Shown one piece after another: positions 61,032 through 64,000 of a stretch of 64,000 nt of DNA; within the stretch, counting starts at the first letter, position 1; every line of letters starts with the position of its first letter. Under the pieces are notes generated by a model that saw only the letters and a program-made list of their open reading frames with translations, was not told where the DNA came from and searched no databases. Source of the stretch: Saprospiraceae bacterium. GTDB taxonomy: Bacteria; Bacteroidota; Bacteroidia; Chitinophagales; Saprospiraceae. The DNA is taken from positions 186,001-250,000 of the forward strand of contig JADJNF010000010.1 in the NCBI GenBank assembly GCA_016714445.1. The letters are read 5' to 3'. Made by a program: the position numbers and the translations under genes.

Positions 61032-61874
61032 ATGAAATTTTCACAACGAATCGGAAAAACACCTGAAGTAAAGCAAATTCAAATCAACTGGATAGATGAT
61101 GAATTATGTAATAGATTGTGGAATATTATCGAAATTTTTGTAGAAAATACAATCGAAGAAGATAATGATAATAACTATCACCGGAGAACAAAACAAAAGT
61201 ACTTTGACCAAGTATGGCATCATTACTTTAAAAAGCCGTTACATTCCCAACCAAACTACCCTTTCATTGAAATTCGAAATTATTTTTTTACTGCAGATTG
61301 GTTTGAAAAGTATGACTTTATAGAATTCATACTAAATTTAGAAATTGATGTTATACCTTATAAAGAATTTTCAGACACGATAAATAGTATATTAGAAAGT
61401 GAATACTCAGGATATCGGATAATCGATAAAAAAGTAACACCAATAACAAATGAAATTGAAATAACAGAGATAAAAGAAGCAAAATCAATTTCAAAAAGAT
61501 ATCCTCAATTTCCTGGTATTGATAAACACATTAGTCAAGCTATTGAGTATCTATCGAATCGTGAAAAACCTGACTTTAGAAACTCAATTAAAGAATCAAT
61601 ATCAGCGGTAGAATCAACTTGTAGAACATTAACAGGGGAATCAACACTGGGAAAATCACTTTCAAAATTTGAATCAAAAGGTATTAAAATTAATTCAGAA
61701 TTAAAAAAAGGTTTTGAGAGTATTTATAGCTATACAAATTCAAAAGAAAGTGGAATAAGACATTCAATTGTTGACAATATAGTAGAACCAAATTTTTCTG
61801 AAGCTAAATTTATGTTAGTAAGTTGCAGTGCATTTATAAATTATATTATTTCGAAATCTAAAATCAACCATTGA
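61032..61874 (+). CDS. AbiJ-NTD4 domain protein, putative phage-defence protein
   Basis: This 280-residue protein begins MKFSQRIGKTPEVKQIQINW, the typical start of AbiJ N-terminal domain 4 proteins. It continues with LCNRLWNIIEIFVENTIEED and YFDQVWHHYFKKPLHSQPNY. The C-terminal half (about 160-275, YPQFPGIDKHISQAIEYLSN; SIKESISAVESTCRTLTGES; SYTNSKESGIRHSIVDNIVE) resembles the AbiJ/HEPN-like C-terminal domain, in which a ribonuclease function is suspected. Relatives are linked to abortive infection. No partner gene is adjacent upstream; a palindrome follows directly after the stop. The role is inferred from the family. Confidence 0.75.
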   Translation: MKFSQRIGKTPEVKQIQINWIDDELCNRLWNIIEIFVENTIEEDNDNNYHRRTKQKYFDQVWHHYFKKPLHSQPNYPFIEIRNYFFTADWFEKYDFIEFILNLEIDVIPYKEFSDTINSILESEYSGYRIIDKKVTPITNEIEITEIKEAKSISKRYPQFPGIDKHISQAIEYLSNREKPDFRNSIKESISAVESTCRTLTGESTLGKSLSKFESKGIKINSELKKGFESIYSYTNSKESGIRHSIVDNIVEPNFSEAKFMLVSCSAFINYIISKSKINH

Positions 61875-61876
61875 TA

Positions 61877-61935
61877 ACAATGCACTGGACTACAGACTCC
61901 CTATCGGTCGTCCGTCGCCAGTGCTTGGACGTTGT
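61877..61935. repeat. Imperfect palindrome directly after the AbiJ-like gene
   Basis: ACAA-T-GCACTGG (61877-61888) pairs with CCAGTGC-TTGGACG-TTGT (61918-61935), giving an inner and an outer stem with an asymmetric bulge around a 29-base loop. This two-box layout resembles integron attC sites. It starts 3 bases after the stop codon. Confidence 0.5.
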
Positions 61936-61954
61936 GTACAATTAAAAGAACTGA

Positions 61955-63073
61955 ATGAGTGATAGTTTAAAAATAATTGAGCTTTCCAATCAATTGAAAC
62001 TGCAAAGTCAGCTAAGTGATTCACTGAACGAAGTGAATCACTTAATAAATGCTGCTTCAAACATTCACATTAATAGTCTCGACTCTATTAAGAAAGTTAA
62101 TTTATCATTACAAGATTCTATTGTTTCCCTTCATCAACAAGAAGTAGTTTCTTCGGCAGAACCTGAAGTTCTCGGAATGCCTTTAGGCTTGGCTAGAATT
62201 TTCATTCCAGTAATAGTTACTCTTCTTATATTTGCCCTAGGTCAGTTTTTGATTTGGTTAAAAGGTAAATATGAAAAACGAAATGAAGTTACTTCATACC
62301 GAGATTTAATTTTGGGATGGGTGAGTCTTATTGAGAAATCCGTTTCACAACAAGTAACGTCCTGTCAGGATTTTTCGACAAGACTTCAGGCTTCAGAAGA
62401 TATACACCCAGAATTATTTCAGTACAATAAGCTACTAGCAAATAAAGTTGATGATTTTTCTGTGGACGTTTTTGTAAACTCTTTTGTAACGAATTCTAAA
62501 GGTATAGATGAAGAAAGTGAAAGTGAAAAACAGAAATGGTGTTTCAATCTTATTAGTCAGTTTAATTACTTAAAAAGTATTGAAGAGCAAATACCTTCAA
62601 TTTATGAAAAATACCAAACTCAGACATTTGAAATAATGGATGAATGGAATACAAACTTTGGAAAAATAGATAAAATTATTTCTGCGCAATCAAGGATAGT
62701 AAATGCAACACCAACTCACTCAACAGCAGCATTTCATAGCCAAGTCACGGGAATTGCCAATGCATGGCTAGCCGCTGCCCCAAATGGGCGAAGCAGTGTT
62801 AAGTTAACGATGGATAATTTGATAACTCCGCTAAGTGCTGCTGTGCAGACTGAACTCAAAACCAATGCATCAAATGAATATGCTTTCAATTTATCTGATA
62901 ATCTACAAAGCTTGAGAATATCTCATCTGAAATGGGAAACGAATAAATATGGGAATGGCCAAGTTTTTCAAGGTTTAGGAACTAAGATAAAAGATGTACT
63001 AGAAAACTTGAAGAGTACCAGAGATAATTTTAACGAAAAGACACAGCTAAATAGTGTTTTTAAAATAAAATAA
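61955..63073 (+). CDS. Single-pass membrane protein with coiled-coil N-terminus, unknown
   Basis: This 372-residue protein has a polar, heptad-like N-terminal region (1 to about 65, with repeated LSDSLNEVNHL and SLDSIKKVNLSLQDS), one membrane segment (about 77-104, RIFIPVIVTLLIFALGQFLI) and a largely helical C-terminal region of about 265 residues. No catalytic motif is evident. It sits between the AbiJ-like gene and a metalloprotease gene, separated from each by palindromes, which suggests an accessory gene of a cassette-like array. The function is unknown. Confidence 0.65.
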   Translation: MSDSLKIIELSNQLKLQSQLSDSLNEVNHLINAASNIHINSLDSIKKVNLSLQDSIVSLHQQEVVSSAEPEVLGMPLGLARIFIPVIVTLLIFALGQFLIWLKGKYEKRNEVTSYRDLILGWVSLIEKSVSQQVTSCQDFSTRLQASEDIHPELFQYNKLLANKVDDFSVDVFVNSFVTNSKGIDEESESEKQKWCFNLISQFNYLKSIEEQIPSIYEKYQTQTFEIMDEWNTNFGKIDKIISAQSRIVNATPTHSTAAFHSQVTGIANAWLAAAPNGRSSVKLTMDNLITPLSAAVQTELKTNASNEYAFNLSDNLQSLRISHLKWETNKYGNGQVFQGLGTKIKDVLENLKSTRDNFNEKTQLNSVFKIK

Positions 63074-63082
63074 CTGTACAAC

Positions 63083-63135
63083 AATGGGTAAAAATCATAG
63101 CTGCCCTTCGGGACAGCAACGTTTTTTAGCCCAAT
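63083..63135. repeat. Nested palindrome between accessory genes
   Basis: Outer arms AATGGGTAAAAA (63083-63094) and TTTTTTAGCCCAAT (63122-63135) pair with one bulged base. An inner hairpin GCTGCCC/GGGACAGC (63100-63117) closes on TTC. It starts 9 bases after the stop of the membrane-protein gene and parallels the palindrome at 61877. Confidence 0.5.
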
Positions 63136-63166
63136 CGATATGACTTATTATAAAAAGCATTATTAA

Positions 63167-64000
63167 ATGAAGGAACAAAAAGATATATTGTTTGAAGCAT
63201 TCTTCACTGACAAGAAATATAATGATTTGTCAGAAATCGACAAATTATTTCATCAAGCATTCATAGATGATGGTGGAATTATGTTTAAAAGTGAACATGA
63301 CCAATTAAGTTTGAAAGCAAATGATATTGTTAGTGAACTGTCTGTTTTTATTAAATTCTACAATATTTGGTTTCCACAAATAGAAAATATAAATATTGGT
63401 GTAATAAACAGCTCTAAACCACTTGCAAAATGTATTTCTACAAATTCACTTAATGTTGGTCTAAGTGCAGGTCTTATTATAGATTTGTATAAGATGTATT
63501 TTGCCGCCTTTAGCACAAATAATTTCTGGGTAGGGTATGGTGAAGATCATAAGTATCACTTAAAAACTTCGGAATTTATAGAGAACCTAGATGAAATTTT
63601 ATCAACAGATGGTATTCTTTTACCAAATTGCACAGAAAGAACTGAATTAGCTTCAGTTTTGACAAATATAGCATTGTTATTCATAATTGGGCATGAAACA
63701 ACACATGCAATGGACCATCAAGATTTAGTCGACGCTTTAGAAAATATAATGATATCTAAATTTGGTGACAATAAAAATCACGAATCTATGGTTTTTAAAA
63801 TTTTAGAATTGGATGCAGATAGATTTGGGTTCATTCTCAGTTTTAGGTTAGCCCATCATTATTATTCGGATGAATATTCAGATAAAATGGATGGACCAAC
63901 CTATTTATGGCTAAGTTCAATTGCATTACTCTATTTATATCTTAAAAAATCAAATAAAAAGATAAAGCATGACTTACATTCAAAACATCCTAATTGGTCA
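63167..64000 (+). CDS. HExxH zinc metalloprotease-like protein, C-terminus outside window
   Basis: The frame is open from ATG 63167 to the window end, 278 codons, without a stop. It carries a gluzincin-type Zn motif FIIGHETTHAMDHQ (near residue 180) and a downstream third-ligand motif ILELDADRFGFI (near residue 216), the H-E-x-x-H ... E-x-D-A pattern of M48-like or DUF-type peptidases. A KHPNW near the edge may start the conserved HP...R segment. No signal peptide is present. It is the last of three plus-strand accessory genes beginning with the AbiJ-like protein. The substrate is unknown. Confidence 0.75.
   Translation, partial: MKEQKDILFEAFFTDKKYNDLSEIDKLFHQAFIDDGGIMFKSEHDQLSLKANDIVSELSVFIKFYNIWFPQIENINIGVINSSKPLAKCISTNSLNVGLSAGLIIDLYKMYFAAFSTNNFWVGYGEDHKYHLKTSEFIENLDEILSTDGILLPNCTERTELASVLTNIALLFIIGHETTHAMDHQDLVDALENIMISKFGDNKNHESMVFKILELDADRFGFILSFRLAHHYYSDEYSDKMDGPTYLWLSSIALLYLYLKKSNKKIKHDLHSKHPNWS

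Overview
The window looks like a chromosomal piece of a low-GC Bacteroidota, most plausibly a Saprospiria-type environmental lineage. The evidence is a SusC/SusD pair, several CarboxypepD-regulatory TonB receptors, LytTR/LytS two-component pairs, secreted proteins of the kind common in Saprospiraceae, and promoters of the Bacteroidota TTTG / TAnnTTTG type. I see no rRNA, tRNA, CRISPR array, prophage or transposase gene.

Layout. (1) 0.5-24 kb is a phosphorus-scavenging region. A TonB receptor diverges from a lipoprotein phytase. A purple-acid-phosphatase-like enzyme lies behind a PhnZ-like HD oxygenase. A + strand operon carries a phosphonatase-like HAD hydrolase, an MFS transporter (frameshifted), a phosphonate-associated FAD oxidoreductase, a metallophosphoesterase and an alkaline-phosphatase-superfamily enzyme, followed by SusC/SusD. 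Four of the promoters carry direct repeats of about 7 bp at an 11-bp period, in nearly the same position relative to the -7 element; these are candidate PhoB boxes. A restriction-modification-like gene pair (8.6-12.2 kb) sits between two of these divergent promoters. (2) 25-37 kb is a mosaic of small accessory genes: ArsR/SRPBCC/DUF1801/VOC, RibD_C, a K+ channel, a four-helix-bundle protein, an LCIB-type carbonic anhydrase, cupin, DUF1330, methionine aminopeptidase, AraC, DUF1398 and LuxR. Its intergenic DNA is rich in palindromes and recurring junction motifs. (3) 37-42 kb holds a cyclase and a LytS/LytTR locus whose regulator is frameshifted. (4) 42.9-46.3 kb has two divergent AAA/DUF4143 ATPase genes, each preceded by its own direct repeats at exactly 33-bp period, with three GAGCGAAAT hairpins between them. 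(5) 46-57 kb has a further TonB receptor, a LamG protein, a CPBP protease, a second LytTR/propeller-kinase pair and two secreted proteins. (6) 57-64 kb has an SMI1/KNR4 protein flanked by copies of one dispersed element, an OlsF-like fused acyltransferase, an AbiJ-NTD4 protein, a membrane protein and a partial HExxH metalloprotease, the last three separated by palindromes lying directly after stop codons.

Most promising undescribed structures: the paired 33-bp-period repeat arrays of the DUF4143 genes, the candidate Pho operator series, the four-helix-bundle gene bounded by inverted 7-bp tandem repeats, the TACTCAAAAT element family, and a triple 21-bp-period direct repeat in front of a LytTR-linked gene. 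All functional statements are by recognition of family motifs; no searches were run.
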